From DASPKT01 sp035627915 (GTDB lineage: Bacteria; Pseudomonadota; Alphaproteobacteria; Azospirillales; Azospirillaceae), in the NCBI GenBank assembly GCA_035627915.1, contig DASPKT010000110.1, positions 1-38,272 of the forward strand: 38,272 nt of DNA, read 5' to 3'. Shown here piece by piece: positions 7,176-18,345 of this stretch. The position numbers and the translations under genes were made by a program. The notes beneath the pieces were generated by a model that saw nothing but the letters and a program-made list of their open reading frames with translations, was not told the origin of the DNA and did not search any database. Numbering within the stretch: the stretch's first letter is position 1; each line of letters begins with the position of its first letter.

Positions 7176-7481
7176 ATGGATTACTCTGTCCGACCGCTCG
7201 AAGGCGGCCTGGAGATCCGGTTGACCGGGCGCATGACGCTGGTCGACCACGATCGCTTCCGCGCCGTCGTGGACAGCATCGAGAAGATGGACGGCGGGCG
7301 CTGCGTCTTCGACCTGTCCGGGCTGGAGTTCATCGACAGCTCCGGCCTGGGCATGTTCCTGATCGCCCGCGACGTGGCGCAGCCCAAGAACATCGACATC
7401 GTGCTGCGCCATGCGCAGGAGGCGGTGCGCCGCATCCTGAACATCGCCAAGTTCGACACGCTGTTCACCGTGGAGGCCTGA
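7176..7481 (+). CDS. STAS-domain anti-sigma factor antagonist (second copy)
   Basis: A second 101-residue STAS protein, starting MDYSVRPLEGGLEIRLTGRM, with the phosphoacceptor loop FIDSSGLGMFL (Ser55 aligned with the first copy, Ser56 following). It belongs to the RsbV/SpoIIAA class switched by Ser phosphorylation (kinase) and dephosphorylation (PP2C). It lies 216 bases after the first copy and 6 bases before the ATPase gene, so this copy is the more tightly coupled antagonist. The doublet suggests two inputs or two partners for one kinase. A purine-rich GGGAG lies 15-20 bases before the ATG, further than usual. Confidence 0.92.
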   Translation: MDYSVRPLEGGLEIRLTGRMTLVDHDRFRAVVDSIEKMDGGRCVFDLSGLEFIDSSGLGMFLIARDVAQPKNIDIVLRHAQEAVRRILNIAKFDTLFTVEA

Positions 7482-7487
7482 CGCCCC

Positions 7488-8231
7488 TTGTCCGGTCCCG
7501 CGCTGCACCCGACCGACCGTCCGCGCCTCGCCGGCATCGAGCTGCCGGAACCGCTCCTGGCGCGGCTCAGGGACCGCCACGGGCTCGCCGAGCTGCCGGC
7601 GGGCGGACCTTCCGGCGCCGGGGCGGCCGACCTGGTGGCGGTGGGCGTGGCCGATGCCGACGCCATCCGCCGGGCCTTCCGCCAGGGTGCGCGCACGGTG
7701 GTGGAGCTCTGCACCGGCGACGACCACATCCCCGACGGGGCGCTGCGCTCCGTCAGGCGGCCGTCCGGCCTGCATCTCTGCCTGACCACGGCCAGCGCCT
7801 TCTCGCTCGACACGTCCGCCATCGTGTCGGAGGCCCTGTGCGACGCCGGCGCCGTGGAGTCGCCGCGCCGCCACGAGGTGGAGCTGGCGCTGCACGAGGC
7901 GCTGACCAACGCCGTCGTGCACGGCAACCTCGGCATCCCCAAGGGCCCGGCGGACACCGCGCGGGCCTTCAACGCCTTCTACGCCGAGGTCCGGCGCCGC
8001 TTGGCCGACCCGGCCCGCGCCTACCTGCGCGTCGCCATCGACGCGGCGTGGGAGCCGGGTATCCTCGACCTCTCCGTCACCGACGAGGGGGAGGGGTACG
8101 ATTTCTCCGCCGTGGAGGCCGGGCGGGTCGACGCCAAGTCGGGCCGCGGCCTCCAGATCATGCGGGAGATGGCCCAGTCCGTCTCGGTGACCGAGGACGG
8201 CCGGCGGCTGTCGCTGCGATTCGTCCGATGA
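7488..8231 (+). CDS. RsbW/SpoIIAB-like ATP-binding kinase
   Basis: The 247-residue protein has a GHKL ATPase domain in its C-terminal half: N-box HEALTNAVVHGN (136-147, Glu137/Asn141), G1 box DEGEGYDF (199-206) and G2 box GRGLQIM (219-225). The N-terminal ~120 residues are a poorly conserved extension, longer than in classic ~140-residue RsbW. By family it should phosphorylate STAS-domain serines and sequester a partner in the unphosphorylated cycle. No sigma factor gene is nearby, so the output is unknown. It starts at TTG, 6 bases after the STAS gene, and its stop overlaps the next start (ATGA). Confidence 0.88.
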   Translation: MSGPALHPTDRPRLAGIELPEPLLARLRDRHGLAELPAGGPSGAGAADLVAVGVADADAIRRAFRQGARTVVELCTGDDHIPDGALRSVRRPSGLHLCLTTASAFSLDTSAIVSEALCDAGAVESPRRHEVELALHEALTNAVVHGNLGIPKGPADTARAFNAFYAEVRRRLADPARAYLRVAIDAAWEPGILDLSVTDEGEGYDFSAVEAGRVDAKSGRGLQIMREMAQSVSVTEDGRRLSLRFVR

Positions 8232-9424
8232 GCGGTGGCGGCGCGCCGGGAACGGCCGCGCCCGGGGCGCGGGACCGCAGCTCCTATGCCGACGCCCGGG
8301 TCCTGGTGGTGGACGACAGCCGCTTCAGCCGGGAGACGCTGGCCCGCTTCCTGGCCGGCCTCGGCATCGGGTCCATCGAGTTCGCCGCCGATGGGGCGGA
8401 GGGGCTGGCGCGGCTGGAGGCGGCCGGGGCCGACCTTGTCCTGGTGGACGCCGACATGCCGCGCATGGACGGGTTCGAGCTGTGCCGCCGCATCCGCGCG
8501 GCGCCGGCCCTGTCCGGCCTGCCGGTGCTGCTGCTGACCTCGCCGGCGACCGACCCGGAGGGGGTGCGGTGCCTGGAAGCGGGCGCCAGCGACATCATCG
8601 GCAAGCCGCTGAACCCCGCGGAATGCATGGCCCGGGTGCGGCTGCACCTGGAGAAGCACTATTTCTACCGCAACCTCGCGGACTTCCACCGGCGGGTGGA
8701 GGGCGACCTCCGGCTCGCCCGCAACATGCAGCTGTCGCTGATCCCCGACCAGCGCGCCGTCGCCACGGTCGCCGCCAGCCACCCGCTGGAGGTGGAGGGG
8801 CATTTCGAGCCGTCGGACGAGCTGGGCGGCGACTTCTGGACCCTGTTCGAGCTGGGCGGGGGCCGCGTCGGCATCCTGGTGGCGGACTTCTCCGGGCACG
8901 GCATCTCCGCCGCCATCAACACCTTCCGCTTCCACACGCTGATCGCCCGCATCCAGCCGCACGGGTACGAGCCGGCGGAGTGGCTGACCATGCTGAACCG
9001 GCCGCTGAAGGACCTGCTGCCGGTGGGGCAGTTCGCGACCTGCATCTACTGCATCGTCGACACGCTGGAGGACACGCTCAGCTACGCCGCCGCGGGCGCC
9101 CCCAGCCCCATCCTCTGGCAGGACGGACGGCCGACCTTGCTGGACGCCAGCGGGCTCATGCTGGGTGTGGCGACGTCGCCGCTGCTGACCTCCGACACAA
9201 TCGCGTTCCCAAAAGGCGCATCGCTGCTACTCTACAGCGACGCCATGACGGAGGCGACCGACCTCTCCGGCCACCTGCTGGGGGAGGAGGGGTTGCTGGA
9301 CCTCGTCTCGGCATCCTTCGCCGGGGGCGGCGGCCGTCTGGGCCGCCTGCTTTCCGGCTTCGACCGGCGGGTGAGCCGACCGCTGGCCGACGACCTGACG
9401 GCCATCTGCGTGACCAGGGTTTAG
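8228..9424 (+). CDS. Response regulator with PP2C-type (RsbU/SpoIIE) phosphatase output
   Basis: The 398-residue protein carries an N-terminal receiver domain (about 24-142) with acidic pair Asp29/Asp30, phosphoacceptor Asp74 in LVDADMPRMDG and Lys126 in IIGKP. A helical linker (about 143-172) leads to a PPM/SpoIIE phosphatase domain (about 185-398). Metal-ligand acids are conserved in ELGGDFW (Asp202), ADFSGHG (Asp220), LYSDAMTEA (Asp338) and LADDLTAI (Asp388/389), so it should be active. By analogy with RsbU it dephosphorylates the STAS proteins when its receiver is phosphorylated. The ATG overlaps the kinase stop by four bases. No cognate histidine kinase is encoded here, so the activating signal comes from elsewhere. 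Confidence 0.93.
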   Translation: MSGGGAPGTAAPGARDRSSYADARVLVVDDSRFSRETLARFLAGLGIGSIEFAADGAEGLARLEAAGADLVLVDADMPRMDGFELCRRIRAAPALSGLPVLLLTSPATDPEGVRCLEAGASDIIGKPLNPAECMARVRLHLEKHYFYRNLADFHRRVEGDLRLARNMQLSLIPDQRAVATVAASHPLEVEGHFEPSDELGGDFWTLFELGGGRVGILVADFSGHGISAAINTFRFHTLIARIQPHGYEPAEWLTMLNRPLKDLLPVGQFATCIYCIVDTLEDTLSYAAAGAPSPILWQDGRPTLLDASGLMLGVATSPLLTSDTIAFPKGASLLLYSDAMTEATDLSGHLLGEEGLLDLVSASFAGGGGRLGRLLSGFDRRVSRPLADDLTAICVTRV

Positions 9425-9430
9425 ACGCCC

Positions 9431-9799
9431 ATGTCCCTGAAGAACCTGATCCTGCGCTTCCTGCCCGGAAACCCGGCCAACCGCCGAGCGTTCGAGCGCC
9501 AGCCCGTGAACACGTGCGTCTCCCTGACCCTGGCGGGCCGCACGATGGAATGCACCATCTCCGACGTGTCGCCGCGCGGCGCCTTCCTCTCGCCCATGGC
9601 CGACGAGATCAAGGTCGGGACGGAGGGGGTGCTGGAGGTGCCGGACAGCCCGGTCCGGGCGGAGTTCCGCATCGTCCGGCGCACGCCGTCGGGGGTGGGC
9701 GTGGAGTTCCTGCGCGACGGCGTCGGCGCCATCGTCGCGGGCTGGACCAAGGCGCGGACGGCGGACGTGCCCGGCCCCGCGGCGGCGGAACCGGGCTGA
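9431..9799 (+). CDS. PilZ-domain protein (c-di-GMP effector candidate)
   Basis: The 122-residue protein has the two c-di-GMP-binding motifs of PilZ: RxxxR at Arg19-Arg23 (RAFER) and DxSxxG at Asp45-Gly50 (DVSPRG). Family members change conformation on binding c-di-GMP and act on motility, surface attachment or exopolysaccharide machinery. The N-terminus (LKNLILRFLPGN) may be a short amphipathic helix; the C-terminus is Ala/Pro-rich. It starts 6 bases after the phosphatase stop, the same spacing as earlier junctions, so it is part of the operon. It would tie partner switching to second-messenger signalling. Confidence 0.9.
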   Translation: MSLKNLILRFLPGNPANRRAFERQPVNTCVSLTLAGRTMECTISDVSPRGAFLSPMADEIKVGTEGVLEVPDSPVRAEFRIVRRTPSGVGVEFLRDGVGAIVAGWTKARTADVPGPAAAEPG

Positions 9800-9831
9800 C
9801 GCCCGTCCAACGCTCCCTCAGCCGGCCAATC

Positions 9832-10299
9832 TCAGCCGACCAGGGTCCAGGTCCCGTCCTCCTGGCGGCAGGCGGTGCCCCTTGCTTCCTCGGCCTGGCC
9901 GTTGACGTAGACCGTGTGCGTGTACTCGCGGCACAGGCGCCCGTCGCTGGCGGTGTAGGTGCGGCTGGGGTTGATGGAACCGCGGTTGCCCGTGTCGGGG
10001 TTGCTCCAGGTGATCGTCTCGTTGCGGGCGACCGCGGTCCGCTCGGCCGAGGTGGCGCGCTCGCGGTCGTCGTCGCTGAGGCGGTCGGCGATCTCGCGGC
10101 CGGCCAGCGCGCCCAGCACGCCGCCGATGATGGTGGCGGCGGTCTTGCCGGAGCCGCTGCCGATCTGCGAGCCGATCAGCGCGCCGCCGGCGGCGCCGCC
10201 GACCGTGCCGATGGTCTTGTTGGAGGGGCCCTCGGCGCAGGCGCCGAGGCTGAGCGCCGCGGCCAGTGCCACGGCCGTGCTGCGCAGCGGATGCTTCAT
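9832..10299 (-). CDS. Glycine-zipper outer-membrane lipoprotein (17-kDa antigen-like)
   Basis: The 155-residue precursor has a lipoprotein signal ending LSLGAC (lipidated Cys21). A glycine-zipper 2TM region follows (TIGTVGGAAGGALIGSQIGSG and IIGGVLGALAGREIADRL, about 30-75). The C-terminal domain resembles the rickettsial 17-kDa surface-antigen family: SRTYTASDGRLCREYTHTV, with two further cysteines (CREY, CRQED) that may form a disulfide. Such proteins are outer-membrane-anchored envelope components. It is convergent with the PilZ gene, with no evident terminator in the 32-base gap. The patatin-like gene lies upstream on the same strand. Confidence 0.88.
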   Translation of the reverse strand: MKHPLRSTAVALAAALSLGACAEGPSNKTIGTVGGAAGGALIGSQIGSGSGKTAATIIGGVLGALAGREIADRLSDDDRERATSAERTAVARNETITWSNPDTGNRGSINPSRTYTASDGRLCREYTHTVYVNGQAEEARGTACRQEDGTWTLVG

Positions 10300-10369
10300 C
10301 GTCGGATTCCCCGGTTGCGTCGGATGTCCCTGCCTGGGGAAACCGGATCGGGGGCCGGCGGGTTCCGGA

Positions 10370-11389
10370 TTACCCCTTCGGTCGGGGTGCGCCGGCGGCT
10401 TCCGCGGTGAGGCGGGGAATGCCGAACAGGGTCATGGCGTCGCGCAGGTCGGGCAGGGCCCGCTCCACCGCCGCCTCGCCCTCGGCGATGGCCTCCTCCG
10501 CCCGGTCGAACTCCAGCAGCCCGATATGGCCCAGCCGCGGCGTCAGGTGCACGTCCGGCGGCTCGCCCGCCAGCCGCGAGCGGGTGATGCGGTCGAGGAT
10601 GATGGTGAGGGAGGAGACCATCGCCCCGAACATGCTGGGCCCCTCGTACTCCCGCCGGAGCAGGCGCCTTGCCAGCGGATCGCCGGCGGCCGGGCTTTCC
10701 GGTGCTGTGCGCTTCAGGAAGGCCAGTGGGTCGAAGCCGAAGCCGGCCGGCACCGCTTCGTCCGGCGCGCTTCCGCCGGGGGGCTGCCGGCTCATGCCGA
10801 TGATGTCGGCGTTCAGGTTCACCGCGATGACCATGTGTGCTCCCATGGCGCGGCAGGCGGAGACCGGCACCGGGTTCACCAGCGCCCCGTCCACCAGCCA
10901 GCGCCCCTCGTGCCGCACCGGCGGGAAGATGCCGGGCATGGCGTAGGAGGCGCGCATCGCCTCCACCAGGTTGCCGCGGTTGAACCAGACCTCGTGCCCG
11001 GTCACGAGGTCGGTGGCGATGGCGGCGAAGGGGACGGGCAGGTCCTGCACCAGCAGGTCGCCCAGGTGGCGCTGCAGCTCCGCCGCCAGCTTCTCCCCGC
11101 CGATGAGCCCGCCGTTGCGCAGGCGGAAGTCCAGCAGGGAGAGGATGCGCACCTTGTTGAGCGCGCGGGCCCAGCTTTCCAGCGTGTCCAGGTGGTCGGC
11201 CAGCATGACGCCGCCGACCAGCGCGCCGATGGAGCAGCCGGCGACGATGTCGGGCACGATGCCGTGGCGGCGCAGCGCGTGGATGACGCCGACATGGGCC
11301 CAGCCGCGCGCCACCCCGCCGCCGAGCGCCAGGCCCAGGCGCGGCCGGTCCGCGCCGGGGGCTCCCATCTCTGGCACCAGGTCGTGCAT
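10370..11389 (-). CDS. Patatin-like phospholipase (RssA-like)
   Basis: A 339-residue serine hydrolase of the patatin family, predicted to cleave acyl esters of phospholipids with a Ser-Asp dyad. It shows the oxyanion glycine motif GGGVARG (23-29), nucleophile Ser53 in GCSIG and the aspartate in DGA at 167-169 (WLVDGALVNPVPV). There is no signal peptide, so it is cytosolic or peripheral. The start is the ATG after GGGGAGACGC; much longer upstream readings of this frame run antisense to msbA. It diverges from the msbA-like gene across a 144-base gap. The natural substrate is unknown. Confidence 0.9.
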   Translation of the reverse strand: MHDLVPEMGAPGADRPRLGLALGGGVARGWAHVGVIHALRRHGIVPDIVAGCSIGALVGGVMLADHLDTLESWARALNKVRILSLLDFRLRNGGLIGGEKLAAELQRHLGDLLVQDLPVPFAAIATDLVTGHEVWFNRGNLVEAMRASYAMPGIFPPVRHEGRWLVDGALVNPVPVSACRAMGAHMVIAVNLNADIIGMSRQPPGGSAPDEAVPAGFGFDPLAFLKRTAPESPAAGDPLARRLLRREYEGPSMFGAMVSSLTIILDRITRSRLAGEPPDVHLTPRLGHIGLLEFDRAEEAIAEGEAAVERALPDLRDAMTLFGIPRLTAEAAGAPRPKG

Positions 11390-11533
11390 CGCGTCTCCCC
11401 GCGAAAGGGCCGGCCCCCAGCATGGCACCGCGCCGGACGGGCCGCCATGGCGTGGGAGGAGGGTTTCCGCCGTGGCGATCCCCGCCATCTGTGGTAATAA
11501 GCGCCGCTCCGTCCCGCCAATCCGGCCCGCCCC

Positions 11534-13351
<1,818 letters not shown>

Positions 13352-13426
13352 GCGCGCTCCCGCATAGGCGTTCGGCGCCGCGGCTGTGCTATCCTGCCCC
13401 GAACGGATGGAACGGGGGGCGGGGCC

Positions 13427-14299
13427 ATGGCGGTCTGGTGGTTGGCGGGGGCGGCCGGGCTCTACCTTGCGGCGACGGCGCTGCTGTTCCTGTTCCAGCG
13501 GAAGCTGCTCTATTTCCCGCACCGGGGTGCCGTGGTGCCGGCCGACTACGGCGTCGGCGACATGCGGATGGTGCCGGTGCGTACCGCCGACGGCCTGACC
13601 GTCAGCTGCTGGTTCCGCGGGCCCATGCAGGAGGGGCGGCCGACCGTCGTGCTGCTGCCGGGGAACGCCGGGCATCTCGGCATCCGGGCGCACAAGGCGC
13701 GGGCGCTGATGGATGAGGGCTACGGCGTGCTGATGGTGGGCTACCGCGGCTATGGCGGCAACCCGGGCACGCCGTCGGAGAAGGGGCTGGTGGCGGACGC
13801 GCGGGCGGCGCTGGACTTCCTGGTCGGCCTCGGCATCTCCGGCACCCGCATGGTCATGTACGGGGAGTCGCTGGGCAGCTCCATCGCCCTCCAGCTCGCC
13901 ATCGAGCGGCGGGCGGGGGTGGTGGTGCTGGAGGCGCCGGCGACCTCCATGAGCGACGTGGCCGCCGCGACCGTGCCGTTCTTCCCGATCCGCTGGCTGC
14001 TGCTGGACCGGTTCGACTGCCTGTCCCGCATCGCGGAGATCCGCTCGCCGCTGCTGATCATCCACGGGGAGAGGGACACGATCGTCCCCATCCGCTTCGG
14101 CCGCACCCTGTTCGAGCGCGCGGCCGAGCCCAAGCGCGCCCACTGGCTGCCCGACGCCGGCCACAACGACCTCGCCCGCCACGGCTCCATCCAGCTGGTG
14201 CTGGACTATCTGGAGGAGCTGGGCCGCAAGGGCCCCGCCATGCCGCCGCCCGTCATCGAGCAGGAGGTGCGCAAGGGCACCGGCCTGGTTCGGACCTGA
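13427..14299 (+). CDS. Membrane-anchored alpha/beta hydrolase (Bem46/YfhR-like)
   Basis: The 290-residue protein has one N-terminal membrane helix (about 4-25) and an alpha/beta-hydrolase fold. Catalytic residues are visible: nucleophile Ser148 in GESLG, Asp217 in HGERDTIVP and His246 in DAGHNDL. The oxyanion region is LLPGNAGH (77-84). The segment LLYFPHRG after the membrane helix is typical of the Bem46/YfhR group. The substrate is unknown, probably an ester or lipid at the membrane. The ATG has GGGGCGGGG upstream. It ends 4 bases from the convergent last gene of the molybdenum-hydroxylase operon. Confidence 0.9.
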   Translation: MAVWWLAGAAGLYLAATALLFLFQRKLLYFPHRGAVVPADYGVGDMRMVPVRTADGLTVSCWFRGPMQEGRPTVVLLPGNAGHLGIRAHKARALMDEGYGVLMVGYRGYGGNPGTPSEKGLVADARAALDFLVGLGISGTRMVMYGESLGSSIALQLAIERRAGVVVLEAPATSMSDVAAATVPFFPIRWLLLDRFDCLSRIAEIRSPLLIIHGERDTIVPIRFGRTLFERAAEPKRAHWLPDAGHNDLARHGSIQLVLDYLEELGRKGPAMPPPVIEQEVRKGTGLVRT

Positions 14300-14303
14300 G
14301 GGG

Positions 14304-15905
<1,602 letters not shown>

Positions 15906-15911
15906 GGCCGC

Positions 15912-16619
15912 TCAGTCCCGGTGCTTCGGCCCGCCGCGCAGCGCGGCGGTGATCTCGGCCAGGATGGAGACGGCGATCTCGGCCGGCGTGACCGCGCCGA
16001 TGTCGAGACCGACGGGGCCGCGGATGCGGGCCAGCTGCGCCTCGGCTATGCCGGCTTCCCGCAGCCGGTCCAGCCGCTTGGCGTGCGTCTTCCGGCTGCC
16101 CAGCGCGCCCACGTAGAAGGCGGGCGAGGCGAGCGCCGCGGTCAGGGCCGGGTCGTCCAGCTTGGGATCGTGGGTGAGGGCGACCACGGCCGTGCGGACG
16201 TCCGGCCCGATCTCCCGCAGCGCGTCGTCCGGCCACTCGCCGTTCAGCGCGACGCTGGGGAATCGCTCCGCGGTCGCGAAGGCGCCGCGGGGATCGACCA
16301 CGGTCACGTCGTAGCCGGCCAGCGCCGCCATCGGCGCCAGCGCCTGCGCCACGTGGACGGCGCCGATCAGGACCAGGCGCAGGGGCGGGGTGTGGACATG
16401 GACGAACCAGCGTTCATCGCCGAAGTCCAGCAGGCCGCTGCGGTCGGCCCGCAGCATGGCGCGCGCCTCCTCCAGCAGGTCGTCGGGCAGGGCGGCGTCG
16501 CCCTCCTGCACCGTGTCGTGCACCACGGTCTGGAGCCCGGTGCCGAGGTCGGTGACCAGCGCCACCGCCTGCTTCGCCGCCTGCGCCCGCAGCAGCGCGT
16601 CCAGCACGCGGCGCTTCAT
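15912..16619 (-). CDS. XdhC/CoxI-family maturation protein, Rossmann-domain part
   Basis: The 235-residue protein corresponds mainly to the C-terminal Rossmann half of XdhC/CoxI (RLVLIGAVHVAQALAPMAALAGYDVTVVDPRGAFATAERF; VGALGSRKTHAKRLDRLREAG; GLDIGAVTPAEIAVSILAEI). XdhC proteins bind the molybdenum cofactor, promote its sulfuration and deliver it to the apo-hydroxylase. The first ~75 residues look like an incomplete XdhC N-terminal region. It overlaps the gene at 16616 by four bases, so XdhC functions appear split over two polypeptides. Confidence 0.9.
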   Translation of the reverse strand: MKRRVLDALLRAQAAKQAVALVTDLGTGLQTVVHDTVQEGDAALPDDLLEEARAMLRADRSGLLDFGDERWFVHVHTPPLRLVLIGAVHVAQALAPMAALAGYDVTVVDPRGAFATAERFPSVALNGEWPDDALREIGPDVRTAVVALTHDPKLDDPALTAALASPAFYVGALGSRKTHAKRLDRLREAGIAEAQLARIRGPVGLDIGAVTPAEIAVSILAEITAALRGGPKHRD

Positions 16620-16948
16620 TCCACCGGCTCCACGTAGATCTCCACCTTGCCGCCGCAGGCGAGGCCGACCTCCCACGCCATCTCGTCGGTGACGCCGAAG
16701 CTCAGCAGGCGCGGCTCGCCGTCGGCGATGGTCTTCAGCGCCTCGTGCACGACAGCCCCCTCGATGCAGCCGCCGGAGACGGAGCCCAGCATGGCGCCGG
16801 CCTCGTCCACCGCCATGCGGCTGCCGACCGGGCGGGGGGAGGAGCCCCAGGTGGCGATCACCGTCGCCACCGCCGCCCGCCGCCCGCCGGCCCGCCACGC
16901 CGCCACCTCGGCCAGGATGCGGGCGCCTTCCACGCCGACCACGCTCAT
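16616..16948 (-). CDS. XdhC/CoxI-family maturation protein, N-terminal-domain part
   Basis: A 110-residue stand-alone XdhC N-terminal domain. Family hallmarks are present: TWGSSPRPVGSRMAV, GSVSGGCIEGAVVHEAL and GLACGGKVEIYVEP, with cysteines in GGCIEG and ACGG that could handle cofactor sulfur. It begins 10 bases downstream of coxE and its stop overlaps the start of the Rossmann-domain partner. It is presumed to form a complex with that partner for cofactor sulfuration and loading. Confidence 0.9.
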   Translation of the reverse strand: MSVVGVEGARILAEVAAWRAGGRRAAVATVIATWGSSPRPVGSRMAVDEAGAMLGSVSGGCIEGAVVHEALKTIADGEPRLLSFGVTDEMAWEVGLACGGKVEIYVEPVE

Positions 16949-16958
16949 CTCGTCCCCC

Positions 16959-18158
16959 TCATGCCGCCCGCCAGCGCGCCGCCGCCTCCAGCCGGCGCGG
17001 GGCCGGCCCGGCCAGGGCGCGGGCTAGGGCGGCCAGGCTGTCCAGATTGTGCACCGGGCGGAACTCGTCGACGTGCGGCAGCATCGCCCGGGCACCCGAA
17101 GATTTCGGCGCGAACCCCTCCCAGCGCAAGAGCGGATTGAGCCAGACCAGGCGCCGGCAGCTCTTGTGCAGCCGCTCCATCTCCGCCGCCAGCCCCTCGC
17201 CGGCGTCGCGGTCCAGCCCGTCGGTGATCAGCAGCACCACGGCCCCCTGGCCCAGCACCCGGCGCGACCAGACGCGGTTGAACTCCCGCAGGGTGGCGCC
17301 GATGCGGGTACCGCCGGACCAGTCCTGCACGGCCGCGCCGACCCGCGCCAGCGCCTCGTCCACGTCGCGGGTGCGCAGCCGGCGGGTGACGTTGGTCAGC
17401 CGCGTGCCGAACAGGAAGGCGTGTACCCGCTCCCGCTCCGCCGAGAGCGCGTGCAGGAAATGCAGCAGCATGCGCGAGTAGCGGCCCATCGAGCCGGAGA
17501 TGTCGCACAGCACCACCAGCGGCGGCGGCCGCACCCGCCGGCGCCGCCGCGCCAGGTCGGCGAAACCGCCATCGCGCAGGGAGCGGCGAAGCGTCTGGCG
17601 GAGATCGACCCGCGGCCCCCTTGCATGCGCCTCCCACCGGCGCGTCGGCACGGCCAGCGTGGCGAGGCGCATGCGGGCGATCTCGGCCCGCGCCCGCCGC
17701 ACCTCCTCGGCCGTCATCTGCTCGAAGTCGCGGCCCATCAGCCGCTCCCGGTCCGACCAGGCGAGGGTGGCGTCAAGCTCCACCCGGTCGGGGGCGGCGG
17801 GCGGCGCCTGCTCCGGCCCCGGGCGGCGCAGCGCGTCCGTCACCCGGCGCGACGGCTCCGGCCCGTCGCGCCTGAGCTCCGCCTTGACCGAGGGCAGCAG
17901 CAGGTCCATGGCCCGCTCCAGCACCTTGGGGTCGCGCCAGAACAGGTGGAAGGCCTGGTCGAAGATTTCCCGTTGTTCGCGCTTCGTCACCAGCACCGCA
18001 TGCAGCGCCCAGTAAAAGTCGCGGCGGGAGCCGAGGCCGACCGCCTGCGCCGCCTCCACCGCCCGCAGCACCTGGCCCGGGCCGACCGGCAGCCCGGCGG
18101 CGCGCAGGACCCGGCCGAAATGCAGGATGTTGGCGGCCAGCCGTCCGTCCGCCTTCAT
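16959..18158 (-). CDS. coxE: VWA-domain hydroxylase maturation protein CoxE
   Basis: A 399-residue protein with a C-terminal von Willebrand A domain. The metal-ion-dependent adhesion site is DISGSMGRYS (Asp219, Ser221, Ser223), preceded by RRRRRVRPPPLVVLC. The N-terminal region (about 1-200) matches the CoxE family (FGRVLRAAGLPVGPGQVLRA, WALHAVLVTKREQREIFDQAF). CoxE works with the MoxR ATPase CoxD to assemble the Mo/Cu or Mo active site in the cytoplasm. A palindromic repeat separates it from coxD, the only large gap between these operon genes. The start is the ATG just after that repeat; the ribosome binding site GGAGAGGAGAG is supplied by the repeat's edge. Confidence 0.93.
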   Translation of the reverse strand: MKADGRLAANILHFGRVLRAAGLPVGPGQVLRAVEAAQAVGLGSRRDFYWALHAVLVTKREQREIFDQAFHLFWRDPKVLERAMDLLLPSVKAELRRDGPEPSRRVTDALRRPGPEQAPPAAPDRVELDATLAWSDRERLMGRDFEQMTAEEVRRARAEIARMRLATLAVPTRRWEAHARGPRVDLRQTLRRSLRDGGFADLARRRRRVRPPPLVVLCDISGSMGRYSRMLLHFLHALSAERERVHAFLFGTRLTNVTRRLRTRDVDEALARVGAAVQDWSGGTRIGATLREFNRVWSRRVLGQGAVVLLITDGLDRDAGEGLAAEMERLHKSCRRLVWLNPLLRWEGFAPKSSGARAMLPHVDEFRPVHNLDSLAALARALAGPAPRRLEAAARWRAA

Positions 18159-18162
18159 CTCT

Positions 18163-18298
18163 CCTCTCCCAGGGGGAGAGGGTGGCCCGCAGGGCCGGGT
18201 GAGGGGGTAAGAGGCCGCAGGAAGAAGCTTCCTGGGACAGGCGCCCGGTCCTGGACCCCCGTACCCCCTCTCCCTGTCCCTCTCCCCATGGGAGAGGG
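18163..18298. repeat. Palindromic MITE/REP-like element between coxD and coxE
   Basis: The element contains three hairpins: CCTCTCCC/GGGAGAGG (18163-18181), GGCCC/GGGCC (18184-18196) and CCCTCTCCC/GGGAGAGGG (18278-18298). Its two ends are long imperfect inverted repeats of each other: each reads CTCTCCCxxGGGAGAGGG... and ends near GAGGGGGTA. This composition is typical of short dispersed intergenic repeats common in proteobacteria. No coding capacity. The left edge may provide the coxE ribosome binding site. Confidence 0.75.
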
Positions 18299-18345
18299 GA
18301 CGGCAGTTCCGGGGCCGGCAACCTTGCCCACGATTTCGCCCATCC

